This document shows, piece by piece, positions 1-8,847 of a DNA stretch of 64,000 bases. Made by a program: the position numbers and the translations under genes. Position 1 is the stretch's first letter; each line of letters opens with the position of its first letter. Location: NCBI GenBank assembly GCA_016458225.1, contig JAEMGR010000005.1:893577-957576 (forward strand), written 5' to 3'. The notes below the pieces were generated by a model, which ran no database searches, had not been told where the DNA came from, and saw nothing but the letters and a program-made list of their open reading frames with translations. The DNA comes from Myxococcaceae bacterium JPH2 (GTDB lineage: Bacteria; Myxococcota; Myxococcia; Myxococcales; Myxococcaceae).

Positions 1-1083
1 CTTCTGCATGTCGCCCAGCTTCGTCATCACCGTCTGACGGAGCGCGTCCTGGCCCTCGTGCGCGGGCGGCGAGAAGAGCGTGCGCGTGAAGAACTCCGAC
101 ATCTTCTTCTGGCCCTCGATGCCCAGCGAACCCGAGGCGTCCTTCAGCGAGCTCAGCACCGCGTCCGCGTGCTGCGTGAAGAAGCGCGACGCCGCCGCGC
201 GCGTGTCCACGTTCTCGCCAATCTTGTCGATGGTGTCCGTGAACAGCTTCACCGACTCGGGCGTGGCCGGCTGGATGCGGCTGGCCGCGTCCAACAGCTT
301 CCCCAACGCGGGCGAGAACTTCGCATCCACATCCGCGTTGATGTTCTTCGTCAGCACGCCCACCGCGTCCGGGTTGTCCTTCAGGAACGCCTGGAGCCGC
401 TCGGGCGGTAGCCCCGCCAACGCCGCCGCGGCCGCCGTGGCGCGCTGCGGGTCATACGTGCCCTGCGCACCCGAGATGGCCAGCTCGCGCTTGGCATACG
501 CCTCGATGAGGTCCGGGTTGCCCGTGCTCGCGACCAGGTCCCCCAGCGCCTCGTGCGACTCACCGAGCACCGCGCCCCGCCCACCCTCCGCCACGCTCCT
601 CGCCAGCTCATCCGCCGTCACCGCACCCGAGCGGTAGGCGTTGTCCAGCGCGCCCGCCAAGAGCTTGCGGTCCGCCTCGCCCAACCGCTCGGTGTGATTG
701 AGGACCTCCCCCGCCACCGGTCCATACTGGAACATCAAGTCCATGAACGCGGCCTGCTTGGCCGGGTCCGGGTTGGCCTTGAGCCAATCCGTGACGGCGG
801 TCGCGTCACGGCCGTCACTCGCCAGCGCGATGGCCTGCTGCGCGGACTCCATCTCCGAGCGCGTCAACGTGGCGGGCGCCACCGGCGCGGTGGCCGGCTG
901 CGCGCCGCCCAGCTTCGCCGCCGCCGTCATCCCCCGCGTCGCGGGCTGGAAGCCATCCTGGTTGCGCTGGCGCTGCAGCGTGCGGACCTCCTGCCCCGTG
1001 ACAGCGCGCGGCTGCGCCGTGTCCTGCTTGCTGACGGTGGACTCGATGGGACGTGGACCGCTGCGATCGACGCGTGGCGACAT
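1..1083 (-). CDS. Unrecognised Ala-rich protein, N-terminal 361 residues (3' end off window)
   Basis: The coding frame runs on the minus strand from an ATG at 1083-1081 and leaves the window at base 1 without a stop, so only the N-terminal 361 codons are present. An AAGGGGG Shine-Dalgarno sits just upstream of the ATG. The protein begins MSPRVDRSGPRP and has no signal peptide or membrane segment in the visible part. After a polar, probably disordered stretch of about 70 residues it becomes alanine-rich and helical, with phrases such as FMDLMFQYGPVAGEVLNHTE and LPPERLQAFLKDNPDAVG. I do not recognise a named family. The feel is that of the large helical N-terminal regions of predicted secreted or toxin-like myxobacterial proteins, but that is a guess. 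It is divergent from the acylase gene to the right, with 239 bp between the start codons. Confidence 0.75.
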   Translation of the reverse strand, partial: MSPRVDRSGPRPIESTVSKQDTAQPRAVTGQEVRTLQRQRNQDGFQPATRGMTAAAKLGGAQPATAPVAPATLTRSEMESAQQAIALASDGRDATAVTDWLKANPDPAKQAAFMDLMFQYGPVAGEVLNHTERLGEADRKLLAGALDNAYRSGAVTADELARSVAEGGRGAVLGESHEALGDLVASTGNPDLIEAYAKRELAISGAQGTYDPQRATAAAAALAGLPPERLQAFLKDNPDAVGVLTKNINADVDAKFSPALGKLLDAASRIQPATPESVKLFTDTIDKIGENVDTRAAASRFFTQHADAVLSSLKDASGSLGIEGQKKMSEFFTRTLFSPPAHEGQDALRQTVMTKLGDMQK

Positions 1084-1322
1084 GGATTTCCCCCTTGGAT
1101 AGAAATTCGGTTCAAGACCGTGTCTGGGTTTTCGGGCCAGGCACGCCACTTGTTTCCCAGCAACTGCAAGATTCACGTGAACTCGGCGTCAGGAATCGAG
1201 CGTCGGGGGTCAATCGTGAGCGCCCGGGTCCTTCGGGATTCCAGCGAGTAACAGCTCCCTGAGGGGAGGGTGTTCAACCGGGCGAGCGGGCCGCTCCAAC
1301 TCCGATCATCCAAGGAATCTCC

Positions 1323-3791
1323 ATGACGCTTGAGTCTGTACGGCTCTCAGGCGCGCTCGTGACGTTCGCGACCGCGCTGCTGATGGGCTGCGGCCACGAG
1401 GGCAAGCCGCAGGAACCCGACGAGCCGAAGTTCGATGTGACGGTGCAGCGCACGTCGTTTGGCATTCCCCATATCGCCGCCAAGAACTTCAAGGGCCTGG
1501 GCTACGGCATCGGGTATGCCTATGCCGAGGACAACTTCTGCCTCCTCGCCGAGGAAGTCCTCAAGCTGCGAGGCGAGCGCTCGAAGTACTTCGGTCCGGA
1601 CGGGATGGTCGTCGCGGCCTCGGACCGACAGGTGACGAACCTCGACGCGGATTTCTATTTCAAATCCTATTTCGACCCGGGCGCCATCTCCGCGCGCTAC
1701 AAGGACGCGCCCCACGAGGTGAGAGACCTGGCCGCGGGCTATGTGGCGGGCTTCAATCGGTATCTGAAGAAGACGGGCGTCGCGCACCTCCCTGGCGACT
1801 GCGCGGGCGCGGCCTGGGTGCGGCCCATCACCGAGGATGACCTCTACCTGCTCTGGCAGCACGTGGCCACGTACCTGTCCGGCGCGGACTTCGTGACGAG
1901 CATCGCCACCGCGCAGCCCCCCGCCACGGCGACAGGGAAGCCTACGGCCACGACTCGCGCGGCGAGCGTCCGGGTGGGACTGCCCGCCCCCGTCACGCCC
2001 TGGGGACGCCCGGTGGGCAGCAACGGTTATGGGTTTGGCAAGGACGCCACCGACAACGGCCGAGGGCTGGTCTTCGCCAATCCGCACTGGCCCTGGCGCG
2101 GCATCAATCGCTTGTACCAGATGCACTTGACCGTCCCTGGCCAGCTGGACGTCATGGGCGCGGCGATGGGAGGGATTCCCATGGTCATGATTGGCTTCAA
2201 CGCGAAGGTGGCCTGGACCCACACCGTGTCCACCAGCATCCACCACGCGCTCCGCGAGCTGACGCTGACGCCCGGCACCCCGACATCCTACGTGGTCGAC
2301 GGCCAGCCACGCGCGATGACGGCGCGGACCCTCCAGGTGGACGTGAAGACGGCCTCGGGCGCCATCGAGCCGCGAGTCCGAACGCTCTACACGACGAAGT
2401 ACGGCCCCATCGTCATGAGCCCGAGCGACGGCGTGGATTGGAGCCCGACGCAAGCCTACGCGCTCGAGGACGTGAACCTGGGCAATCAGCGGGTCATCGA
2501 GCAGTGGCTGAGGATGGGACAGGCGCAGTCGGTGGAGGACCTGAAGGCCCGCATCGAGGGGGTGATGGGCATCCCGTGGGTCAACACCATCGCGGCGGAC
2601 TCGGCGGGGCATGCGCTGTATGGGGACTTCTCCGTGAAGCCCAATGTCAGCGCCGCGCGGCTGGCGGCCTGCACGCAGTCACCCTTCGCCCAGGCGGCCT
2701 GGGCCTCGCGCGCGCTCGTGATGGATGGCGCCACGTCCGCGTGTGATTGGGAGACCCAGGGCAGCGACCCGAGCCAGCCCGCCACCCTGCCCGCCGCGCA
2801 GCACCCGAGCCTCATCCGCTCCGACTACGTGGCCAACATGAACAACAGCCACTGGTACGCGAATCCGGCCCAGCCGCTCACCGGCTACTCGTGGCTGGCG
2901 GGCGATGAGAAGGAAGACCTGGGCCTGCGCGCGCGGCAGGGCCTGCTCCAGATTCAAGACCGGCTGGCGGGACGCGATGGCCTGCCCGGCACGCGCTTCA
3001 ACCTCCAGGCCATGGAGGCCATCCTGGTGGGCTCACCCGAGTTCCCCAAGCTGGGCAACCGCAGCCTCGTCGCCGACCTCCTGGCCGACGCGCTCACGGA
3101 GACATGCCGCGACCTCACCACCGTGGCCATCCCCGACGGCCCCACCGTGGACGTCCGCGAGGCCTGCGCCGTGCTCACGAGCTGGGACCGGCACAACAAC
3201 GCCGAGAGCGTGGGCCCCCACCTCTTCCTGGAGCTGTATGCCCAGGTCTTCTTCGAGCTGTTCTACCTGGGCCACCAGGACGCGAACCTCTGGGAGTTGC
3301 CATATGACGTGGCGGATCCCCTCCACACGCCGCGCCAGTTGAAGGTGTCGCAGCCCGCGGTCCGCACGCTGCTCCAGCTCGGACTGGCGAGGGCGACCCA
3401 GTCACTCCTCGACGCGGGCGTCCCGCTGCGCAGGCCGTGGGGCGAGGTGCAGTTCACCCGCGTGGGCGACCGGAAGATTCCGCTCGGCGGCGGCGCCGAG
3501 GTCTTCAACGTGTTCCAGGCCAACCCCACGCTGAGCAGCCCCACGGGCCTGAGCACGGAGGGCTACGTCCCGGAGTACGGCGCGAGCATCGTGCAGATGG
3601 TGACGTGGGATGACCACGGCCCCGTGGCGGACGCGGTCCTCTTGTATGGGCAGTCCGCGAACCCGGCGTCGCCCTACTTCATGGACCAGGTCGAGCAGCT
3701 CTGGGCGAAGCGCAAGTGGAACCGCCTGCCCTTCCGGCCGGAGGAGATCCGCGCGGATCCCCACCTGACGTCACAGCGGCTGTCCGAGTAA
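1323..3791 (+). CDS. Penicillin/AHL acylase family Ntn-hydrolase lipoprotein
   Basis: The 822-residue protein matches the penicillin amidase (Ntn-hydrolase) superfamily, closest in style to aculeacin A acylase and PvdQ-like acyl-homoserine lactone acylases. These are made as one chain and cut autocatalytically into alpha and beta subunits. Seen here: a lipoprotein-type signal peptide ending LLMGC, an alpha-subunit-like region, then VGSNGYGFG with Ser233 as the predicted new N-terminal nucleophile. FANPHWPW about 20 residues later is the conserved His/Trp pocket motif, and NMNNSHWYANP is the Asn/oxyanion-region motif. Length is normal for the family. Substrate cannot be read from sequence: quorum signals, cyclic lipopeptides or beta-lactams are all possible. 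If the lipobox is used, the enzyme is membrane-anchored in the periplasm or on the surface. The gene converges on the small lipoprotein gene to its right. Confidence 0.93.
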   Translation: MTLESVRLSGALVTFATALLMGCGHEGKPQEPDEPKFDVTVQRTSFGIPHIAAKNFKGLGYGIGYAYAEDNFCLLAEEVLKLRGERSKYFGPDGMVVAASDRQVTNLDADFYFKSYFDPGAISARYKDAPHEVRDLAAGYVAGFNRYLKKTGVAHLPGDCAGAAWVRPITEDDLYLLWQHVATYLSGADFVTSIATAQPPATATGKPTATTRAASVRVGLPAPVTPWGRPVGSNGYGFGKDATDNGRGLVFANPHWPWRGINRLYQMHLTVPGQLDVMGAAMGGIPMVMIGFNAKVAWTHTVSTSIHHALRELTLTPGTPTSYVVDGQPRAMTARTLQVDVKTASGAIEPRVRTLYTTKYGPIVMSPSDGVDWSPTQAYALEDVNLGNQRVIEQWLRMGQAQSVEDLKARIEGVMGIPWVNTIAADSAGHALYGDFSVKPNVSAARLAACTQSPFAQAAWASRALVMDGATSACDWETQGSDPSQPATLPAAQHPSLIRSDYVANMNNSHWYANPAQPLTGYSWLAGDEKEDLGLRARQGLLQIQDRLAGRDGLPGTRFNLQAMEAILVGSPEFPKLGNRSLVADLLADALTETCRDLTTVAIPDGPTVDVREACAVLTSWDRHNNAESVGPHLFLELYAQVFFELFYLGHQDANLWELPYDVADPLHTPRQLKVSQPAVRTLLQLGLARATQSLLDAGVPLRRPWGEVQFTRVGDRKIPLGGGAEVFNVFQANPTLSSPTGLSTEGYVPEYGASIVQMVTWDDHGPVADAVLLYGQSANPASPYFMDQVEQLWAKRKWNRLPFRPEEIRADPHLTSQRLSE

Positions 3792-3794
3792 GGA

Positions 3795-3837
3795 CTCCGC
3801 CCGCGCGTCCATCGACTCACTTGATGGGCGCGCGGAG
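3795..3837. terminator. Imperfect bidirectional hairpin between convergent genes
   Basis: Arms beginning CTCCG at 3795 and ending CGGAG at 3837, with GCGCG/CGCGC and CCATC/GATGG pairings inside, form an imperfect stem. It lies just after the acylase stop and runs into the 3' end of the opposing lipoprotein gene. There is no clear U-tract, so the terminator role is tentative. Confidence 0.35.
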
Positions 3838-4224
3838 CTGGACGTCCAGCGACACCGCCGTGTAGCCACAGGTGCAGCACGCCGACTGCTCCGGCATGAG
3901 CGGCATCAACTCCACCCGGACCTCGGTCTCCACGCGCTCGGACACATAGCCCGGCGCGCTGACGTCAAAGGCATACTTTCCAGTGCGCGCCGCCGTCGTC
4001 GTGCAGACCGTGGTCAGTCCATCCGGTTGGCATTTCAGCTCCTGGGTGGACAGCGTCACCTCGGGAGCCCCGCGCCCCTCCACGCCCTTGAAGCGCACCG
4101 ACAGGGCTGGAGCGCAGGGCGCGCACCGGACGGCCGCGCACTTCTCCGCGGAGTCCTTCTCACCGGTTCCACACCCCAGCGCGACCACCGCCACACACCC
4201 CACGATTCCTCGCAGTCGATTCAT
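3817..4224 (-). CDS. Cys-rich small lipoprotein, function unknown
   Basis: The 135-residue product starts MNRLRGIVGC and has a lipoprotein signal peptide with lipobox VALGC (Cys18). A longer reading frame extends upstream, but the ATG at 4224 puts the positively charged n-region directly before the hydrophobic core, so it is preferred. The mature part is rich in cysteine (CAAVRCAPCAP near the start, SACCTCGYT near the end), suggesting several disulfides in an exported protein. The middle, GKYAFDVSAPGYVSERVETEVRV when read through, resembles the beta-sandwich of carboxypeptidase-regulatory-like domains, but I would not assign the family. It lies tail-to-tail with the acylase gene, 25 bp apart. 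Confidence 0.8.
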   Translation of the reverse strand: MNRLRGIVGCVAVVALGCGTGEKDSAEKCAAVRCAPCAPALSVRFKGVEGRGAPEVTLSTQELKCQPDGLTTVCTTTAARTGKYAFDVSAPGYVSERVETEVRVELMPLMPEQSACCTCGYTAVSLDVQLRAPIK

Positions 4225-4282
4225 GCACGCACGAAAGGCAAGCCGCGTACCGGGGACAAACCCTTGGATTCCCACGCGAGGA

Positions 4283-4310
4283 CCGAGGCGCGGTCGCGAA
4301 CGCGCCTCGG
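4283..4310. repeat. Perfect 10-bp inverted repeat (hairpin)
   Basis: CCGAGGCGCG (4283-4292) and CGCGCCTCGG (4301-4310) are perfect complements around an 8-base loop. It sits 5' of the small lipoprotein start and 3' of the DUF1501 gene. It may be a second transcription-stop hairpin, or part of the lipoprotein leader. Confidence 0.6.
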
Positions 4311-4318
4311 AATTGTGA

Positions 4319-4344
4319 AGGGGCCTCGGATTCCCGAGGCCCCT
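4319..4344 (-). terminator. Rho-independent-like terminator of the DUF1501 operon
   Basis: An 11-bp perfect stem (AGGGGCCTCGG at 4319-4329 against CCGAGGCCCCT at 4334-4344) with a 4-base loop lies 5 bp beyond the DUF1501 stop codon. On the minus strand the stem is followed by TTCACAATT, a moderately T-rich tail. Position and strength fit termination of the three-gene operon transcribed from 8835. Confidence 0.75.
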
Positions 4345-4348
4345 CGTG

Positions 4349-5944
4349 TCAGCTCCGCACCACTCCGTCGAAGACGCCGTAGCCACCCGGGATGAAGAAG
4401 TCCTTGCCCGGCTCGAGCCCGAAGGAGCGCAGCACGGTGGCGGCGATGTCCTGCGAGCGCGGCGCGCGCGTCACCTTGTCCCCGGACTCCTCCACGAGCG
4501 TCACCGGCGCCCCCATGGGCGAGCCGTCCATCGTCTCGTCATAGCCGCCCAGCATCTGGTTGCCCTGGATGCCACCGCCCACGAGCAGCGCGCACGTCGC
4601 GGGGTGGTGGTCGCTGCCGTGCTTGGGGAACGTCCGCCCGAAGTCGCTGTAGATGTAGACGAGCGTCTCATCCAACAGCGTGCGGCTCGGGTCGGAGCGG
4701 CTCGGCGTCAGGCTCATCTCGATGCACAGCCGCCCCGCCATCTCCAGCGCGATGCGCAGGTGGTTGGTGTGCATGGACACGCCGTTGGCGCTGTGCGTGT
4801 CGAAGGTGAAGTTGTTGAAGCTGGAGGCCCGCATGTTCACGGACGTCACCAGGTCCGACTTCAACAACTGCAAGGCGAAGTCGTACGCCCCCATCGACGC
4901 GCCTTGGCCGCACGAGTCCGCGGAGCCGATGCAGGCGTCCCAGTTCACCGGATAGGCAGGGTCGGCCTTGAGCTTCTCCCACGTCGGCGTGGTGGCGAGC
5001 ACCGAGAGGATGTCCCGGCGGATGGTGCGGCTCTCGCCCTTGTAGGCCTCATAGAGCTGCTCGAGCATCGCGTCCGTGCCGGTGGTGGAGATTTGATGCT
5101 CCGCGCGCAGCACGTCCAGGAGCGCCTCATCCACCACGCTCGCGGGCACGGTGCCCGACTGCGATGAGCCGTCGTAGCCGAGGTTCGGGATGTCATGCCG
5201 CGTCCGCAGCCCCTTCCAGGCGCTGTCGCGCTTGTCGGACAGCGTGGGCTCCACGGAGGACGGCGAGCCGAGCACCGTGGGATTGGCCCGCGCGGGCAGG
5301 CCCAGCGCCGAAGGCTGCATGCCGCGCAGGCTGACGTTGGGGATGGGGCGATCCGGGAAGCGGCTGGCCATCGCGTTGGCGATGACGGCCTGCACCGAGG
5401 GCGAGCGGAATGTCGCGCCCGCCACGCCGCACATGCTCGCGACGATGCCGCTGGCGTGCGCGGCCGTGTTCTGGTCCGCGCCCACGAGCAGCGTGGCCTT
5501 CTCGTAGAGTTTGTATTTGGGGTCGGCCCACGCGTAGCCCCAGGGCCGGAAGACTTGCTGCCCCTGCGCGAGGGGGTTCGTGCCCCGCGTGTCCGAGGGG
5601 CTGTCCCAGTTCCAGTAGATGGGCCCGCGGAGCTTGCGCACCGGCCCCGGCGCGTCCAGGTCCGCGGGGGAGCGATCGAAGTTCTGGACCTGGTCGGGCA
5701 GATAGCCAAAGGGAATGAGTCCCCCCTGCGCCAGGGGGATGAACTTGGTGATGCCGTTGCGAGTCAGCGGCGAGAAGAATGACTCCCAATGGAGTCCGCC
5801 ATCCATCCAGATGCCCAGCATCTTGGTGGGGCGGCCCGAGGCGGGCACGGCCGCGCGAGCCGAGGACAAGCCATAGCGCGCCATCAGCCCGACATGAGCG
5901 GCCCCGAAGGCCAGCTCGAACAACCTGCGACGAGAGAGCTTCAC
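4349..5944 (-). CDS. DUF1501-type exported protein (alkaline-phosphatase-like fold)
   Basis: The 531-residue product starts with GTG (5944), with AAGAGG about six bases upstream. Its N-terminus MKLSRRRLFELAFGAAHVGL looks like a twin-arginine export signal (SRRRLF). The C-terminal third carries DUF1501 hallmarks: FDTHSANGVSMH, LLDETLVYIYSDFGRT, then DHHPATCALLVGGGIQG. DUF1501 proteins belong to the sulfatase/alkaline-phosphatase-like superfamily and in planctomycetes are encoded with DUF1549/DUF1553 cytochrome-domain proteins; their biochemical role is not settled. Here the gene is last in a three-gene operon with two CxxCH lipoproteins, the same kind of pairing. It begins 10 bp after the preceding stop, so translational coupling is likely. 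Confidence 0.85.
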   Translation of the reverse strand: MKLSRRRLFELAFGAAHVGLMARYGLSSARAAVPASGRPTKMLGIWMDGGLHWESFFSPLTRNGITKFIPLAQGGLIPFGYLPDQVQNFDRSPADLDAPGPVRKLRGPIYWNWDSPSDTRGTNPLAQGQQVFRPWGYAWADPKYKLYEKATLLVGADQNTAAHASGIVASMCGVAGATFRSPSVQAVIANAMASRFPDRPIPNVSLRGMQPSALGLPARANPTVLGSPSSVEPTLSDKRDSAWKGLRTRHDIPNLGYDGSSQSGTVPASVVDEALLDVLRAEHQISTTGTDAMLEQLYEAYKGESRTIRRDILSVLATTPTWEKLKADPAYPVNWDACIGSADSCGQGASMGAYDFALQLLKSDLVTSVNMRASSFNNFTFDTHSANGVSMHTNHLRIALEMAGRLCIEMSLTPSRSDPSRTLLDETLVYIYSDFGRTFPKHGSDHHPATCALLVGGGIQGNQMLGGYDETMDGSPMGAPVTLVEESGDKVTRAPRSQDIAATVLRSFGLEPGKDFFIPGGYGVFDGVVRS

Positions 5945-5954
5945 GGTTGCCTCT

Positions 5955-6959
5955 TCAGTAGAAGATCCAGTGGGGGTGGCGAATGAAGTACGAGCACACG
6001 CCCACGTAGGCGGGCTCGGTATCGGTCGGCGTGGCGAGCGGCACGAACACGCGCGTGTAGAGCGTGTCCACCTGCGCGTCGGTGAGGCGCTCCCCCAGGA
6101 AGTGCAGGGACCAGCGGCGCAGCGTGGCCTTCACGTCCGCGGGGTTCGCGGTGCGCTGCGTGCCCGCGGGGAACAGCGCCACGTTGCCGCTCTTGGCCAG
6201 CGCCAGACGACACCACCGCTGGGACACCTGGGTCAGCGTGAGCGCGAAGGTGGGCGAGGCCGTCCGGTCCGCCGACGTCTGCGTCATCACCGAGCCACCG
6301 CCCAGGCCGTGATAGCGCTCGGCGGTCGGCTGCTGCCGAGGCGCGAGCAGCGCGTCCGGGGACTGCAACGGATACAGGTCATCCCCACGCGACTCCGCCA
6401 TGGGAATGCCGTACTCGCGCGCCTCGGTGAAGAAGTCCGCGTCCGACAGGCCGAGCTGCTGGTACAGCGCGCGCTGCGTCTGCGTGCCCGTCATCCGAAC
6501 GATGCGCGGCGCGTCCGCGTTGGGCCGCGCGTCCCGCTGCTGCGCGCCCAGTCCTTGAATCCACGCGCGCACGTCCGCCACTTGAAGCTTGGCCGTCCCC
6601 TCCGCGACGAGCTGCGAATAGGACTTCTCACCAATGGGCATCTGCTTGAAGGCGCCGGAGCCCCGGCCCTCCAACAGGCGCACGAGTTCACTGTCGTCGG
6701 GGTTGCCCGCCTTCACCAGGCGCGGGTCGGACACCAGGAGGCTCTGGAACGCATCCGCCGAGGCGAAGTAGCCGCGCGCGCCCTGCGCGTGACAGCCCTC
6801 ACAGGTGGGCTTGAGCCCCTCCATGATGCGGACGGTTTCAGGGACCACGGGCGTGCCGCAGACGGGCTGCGAGCGGGAGGACAGCTCGGACGGAGCGCCC
6901 TCGCGACCACAGGCGAGCGCGAGGAAGGACAGCACGACGAGAGGTGCGATGCGGTTCAT
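5955..6959 (-). CDS. c-type cytochrome-like lipoprotein (single CxxCH)
   Basis: This 334-residue protein has a lipoprotein signal peptide, MNRIAPLVVLSFLALAC (Cys17). A haem-c attachment motif, CEGCH, occupies residues 53-57 near the mature N-terminus, as in small cytochrome-c-type domains found at the ends of planctomycete-type cytochrome proteins. The ATG at 6959 lies one base after the stop of the upstream gene (TGA C ATG), so the two are translationally coupled; a longer frame upstream would lose the signal peptide. The rest of the protein is not recognised. A membrane-tethered electron-transfer or binding partner of the neighbouring CxxCH protein is the likely role, by inference from context. 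Confidence 0.8.
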   Translation of the reverse strand: MNRIAPLVVLSFLALACGREGAPSELSSRSQPVCGTPVVPETVRIMEGLKPTCEGCHAQGARGYFASADAFQSLLVSDPRLVKAGNPDDSELVRLLEGRGSGAFKQMPIGEKSYSQLVAEGTAKLQVADVRAWIQGLGAQQRDARPNADAPRIVRMTGTQTQRALYQQLGLSDADFFTEAREYGIPMAESRGDDLYPLQSPDALLAPRQQPTAERYHGLGGGSVMTQTSADRTASPTFALTLTQVSQRWCRLALAKSGNVALFPAGTQRTANPADVKATLRRWSLHFLGERLTDAQVDTLYTRVFVPLATPTDTEPAYVGVCSYFIRHPHWIFY

Positions 6960-6960
6960 G

Positions 6961-8835
6961 TCAGCGCCCCCGCCGGAACAGATCCGACTGCGTGAGGGAT
7001 TTGATGTAGGGCCTGACCTTCCGGCCGCCGGCGATGAAGCGGGACACCTGCGCGTCCAGGTAGCCCGCCTCGGTGGCCGGATCGATGTCCCGTCCCAGCA
7101 CCTGCGCGTGCAGGTGCCGCACGACGCACTTGTCGAACGCACCGGCCGCGACGATGAGCTTGGCGAAGCCGAGCGGCCCCACCGTCCCGTCGCTCACCTG
7201 TCCCAACAACGTCTGGTCCGGCGGGAGGAAGTCGATGAACACCGCCTCCGGGTTCGCCTGCTCCTGCGCGGGCGTGATGGGCGTGAGCTTCGTGTCGGCC
7301 ACGTACCAGCGGTTCCAGTGACTGAAGGGGTCCCCCCCATACGGATAGCTGCCCTGCCGCCAGCGCGTGGGCCAGTGCCACTTGGTGCCAATGCCAGGCA
7401 TCAGGTACTCGGCGCCAAAGCCCTCGGTGGCCGAGCCCTGCTTCGCGTAGCGCTTGAAGTGGATCGCCGCCGGGTCCAACCGGCGGTGGCAGTGCTGACA
7501 CGGCCCCTCCGAGCCCGGGTCACGGCGGTACTCGTTGAACTTCTGCCCCATGGGCGGCGCGAGCACTTCGCACGCGAGCGTCTCCAACGCTCGGGCGCCG
7601 CGCACGCGCTCTCGGGGATAGCCCGACAAGAAGCCGGCGGTGGTGAGCATGCCCGCGGCGGGAATCCCGCGCATCGGAGCGGTCACGGAGCGCGGGTCGT
7701 AGCGGTAGTCGCGGTCCGCCAGGAGGAAGGGATTGCGCGAGGGCACCTGGAACTCTCGCCACGCCTTCGGGTCGCCCTGCGTGTGCAGCGGGTCCGCTGG
7801 CTCCGACGCGAAGCGGGCGGGACGCCACCAGCTGTCGTCATTGCGCAGGTCCGTCATTCCGCCCGCGAGGCCCTGCATCACATACGCGGCCTGGAGGTTG
7901 GTGGGCCCCACCGAGTAGCTGCCCAGGATGAGGTCCGTCATCGGGCGGTCGTGCCACACGAGGTGCGCGTACAGGCGCGCGGGCTCCTCGGACACGAGCC
8001 GCCGCTGCCCCTGCTCGGCGTAGTGCAGGTAGTCCTCCCAGCCCGTGTACTGCTGGTAGTCGGCGTGGCAGCGAATGCCATTGGGGCCGCAGCCGCAGGT
8101 GCCCACGGGCCCGGCCTTGAGGCAATCGACCGTGACCGGGTTGCCGTTCTCACTGCCCACGCCCGTGTCCGCGACGTTGGCCGCGGTTCCCACCAGGCGC
8201 GCGGTGGTGCCGGGCGCCCACCACGGCTCGATGCTGATTTCCGCCACGGGCGTGCCGTCCGCCTTCACGCCGTCACACGCCGTCGTGTCGCCTCGGTAGT
8301 AGCGCCACGCGCCCACCTTCGCGGAGCCCGCGGGACAGGGCATCAGCGCGCGCTGCTGCTGCACGCCATACTCGGGCGCGTCCGCGGTACTGGGGACCAG
8401 CGGGATGTTGAACCAGTCCCGGGCCTGCTCGAACATCGTCCGATAGAAGGCCGGGTCGTGCAGCGTCTGGTCCACGAACGTGTCCACGTAGGCCTGCTGC
8501 GCGGTGGCGTCTCCCGCGGCCTCCAGCGCGGCGTACTCCGCATCTGTCGGAGGCGTGCCCCGCAGCGCCAGCGCCGCGCGACGCAGCACCCGGCTGGGCG
8601 CCAGCGTGTCCGGCCGCTCCCCGCCGTCCACGCCCTCCGAGGGTGGGGGCTCGACACAACCCGAGTCCGCTGGGTCCTGCGGATCCCCAGGCTTCCCGCC
8701 CACCGTGCCCGTGCATCCCAGCCAGACGACGACCGGGAGCACGCAGCACAGCGCGCGCAGCCCACGCGGCACCCTTCGCCAGCGCGGAGGAGGCTCCGAC
8801 CACGTACTTGAAAGAATTGGAAGGCGCGAAATCAT
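6961..8835 (-). CDS. Planctomycete-type cytochrome/DUF1588-like lipoprotein
   Basis: The 624-residue protein has a lipobox-type signal peptide (VVVWLGC) and an N-terminal LRRAALALRGTPPTDAEY motif like the DUF1549/PSD families. Near residues 446-450 is CQHCH followed by RRLDP, the haem-c-like motif of DUF1588. Such proteins are secreted, often multi-domain and of poorly defined function, and are usually encoded beside DUF1501 or DUF1552 proteins, as here. The start is uncertain. The ATG at 8835 gives a 27-residue n-region; a GTG at 8772 would give MPRGLRALCCVLPVVVWLGC, an ideal lipoprotein signal. The predicted sigma-54 transcription start lies only about three bases before the ATG, which favours the GTG or leaderless translation. 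First gene of the operon. Confidence 0.8.
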   Translation of the reverse strand: MISRLPILSSTWSEPPPRWRRVPRGLRALCCVLPVVVWLGCTGTVGGKPGDPQDPADSGCVEPPPSEGVDGGERPDTLAPSRVLRRAALALRGTPPTDAEYAALEAAGDATAQQAYVDTFVDQTLHDPAFYRTMFEQARDWFNIPLVPSTADAPEYGVQQQRALMPCPAGSAKVGAWRYYRGDTTACDGVKADGTPVAEISIEPWWAPGTTARLVGTAANVADTGVGSENGNPVTVDCLKAGPVGTCGCGPNGIRCHADYQQYTGWEDYLHYAEQGQRRLVSEEPARLYAHLVWHDRPMTDLILGSYSVGPTNLQAAYVMQGLAGGMTDLRNDDSWWRPARFASEPADPLHTQGDPKAWREFQVPSRNPFLLADRDYRYDPRSVTAPMRGIPAAGMLTTAGFLSGYPRERVRGARALETLACEVLAPPMGQKFNEYRRDPGSEGPCQHCHRRLDPAAIHFKRYAKQGSATEGFGAEYLMPGIGTKWHWPTRWRQGSYPYGGDPFSHWNRWYVADTKLTPITPAQEQANPEAVFIDFLPPDQTLLGQVSDGTVGPLGFAKLIVAAGAFDKCVVRHLHAQVLGRDIDPATEAGYLDAQVSRFIAGGRKVRPYIKSLTQSDLFRRGR

Positions 8836-8847
8836 CGAGCGCCGCTA

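Noticed and set aside
1139..1154. Sigma-54-like AGGCACGCCACTTGTT upstream of the acylase
   Set aside because: The -12 GC core is GT and the first T of the -24 element is lost; it is also 170 bp from the start codon.
6805..8811. Long plus-strand frame antisense to the CxxCH operon
   Set aside because: Composition of a shadow frame (Arg/His/Val repeats) and no start signal; the minus-strand frame has CxxCH and signal peptides.
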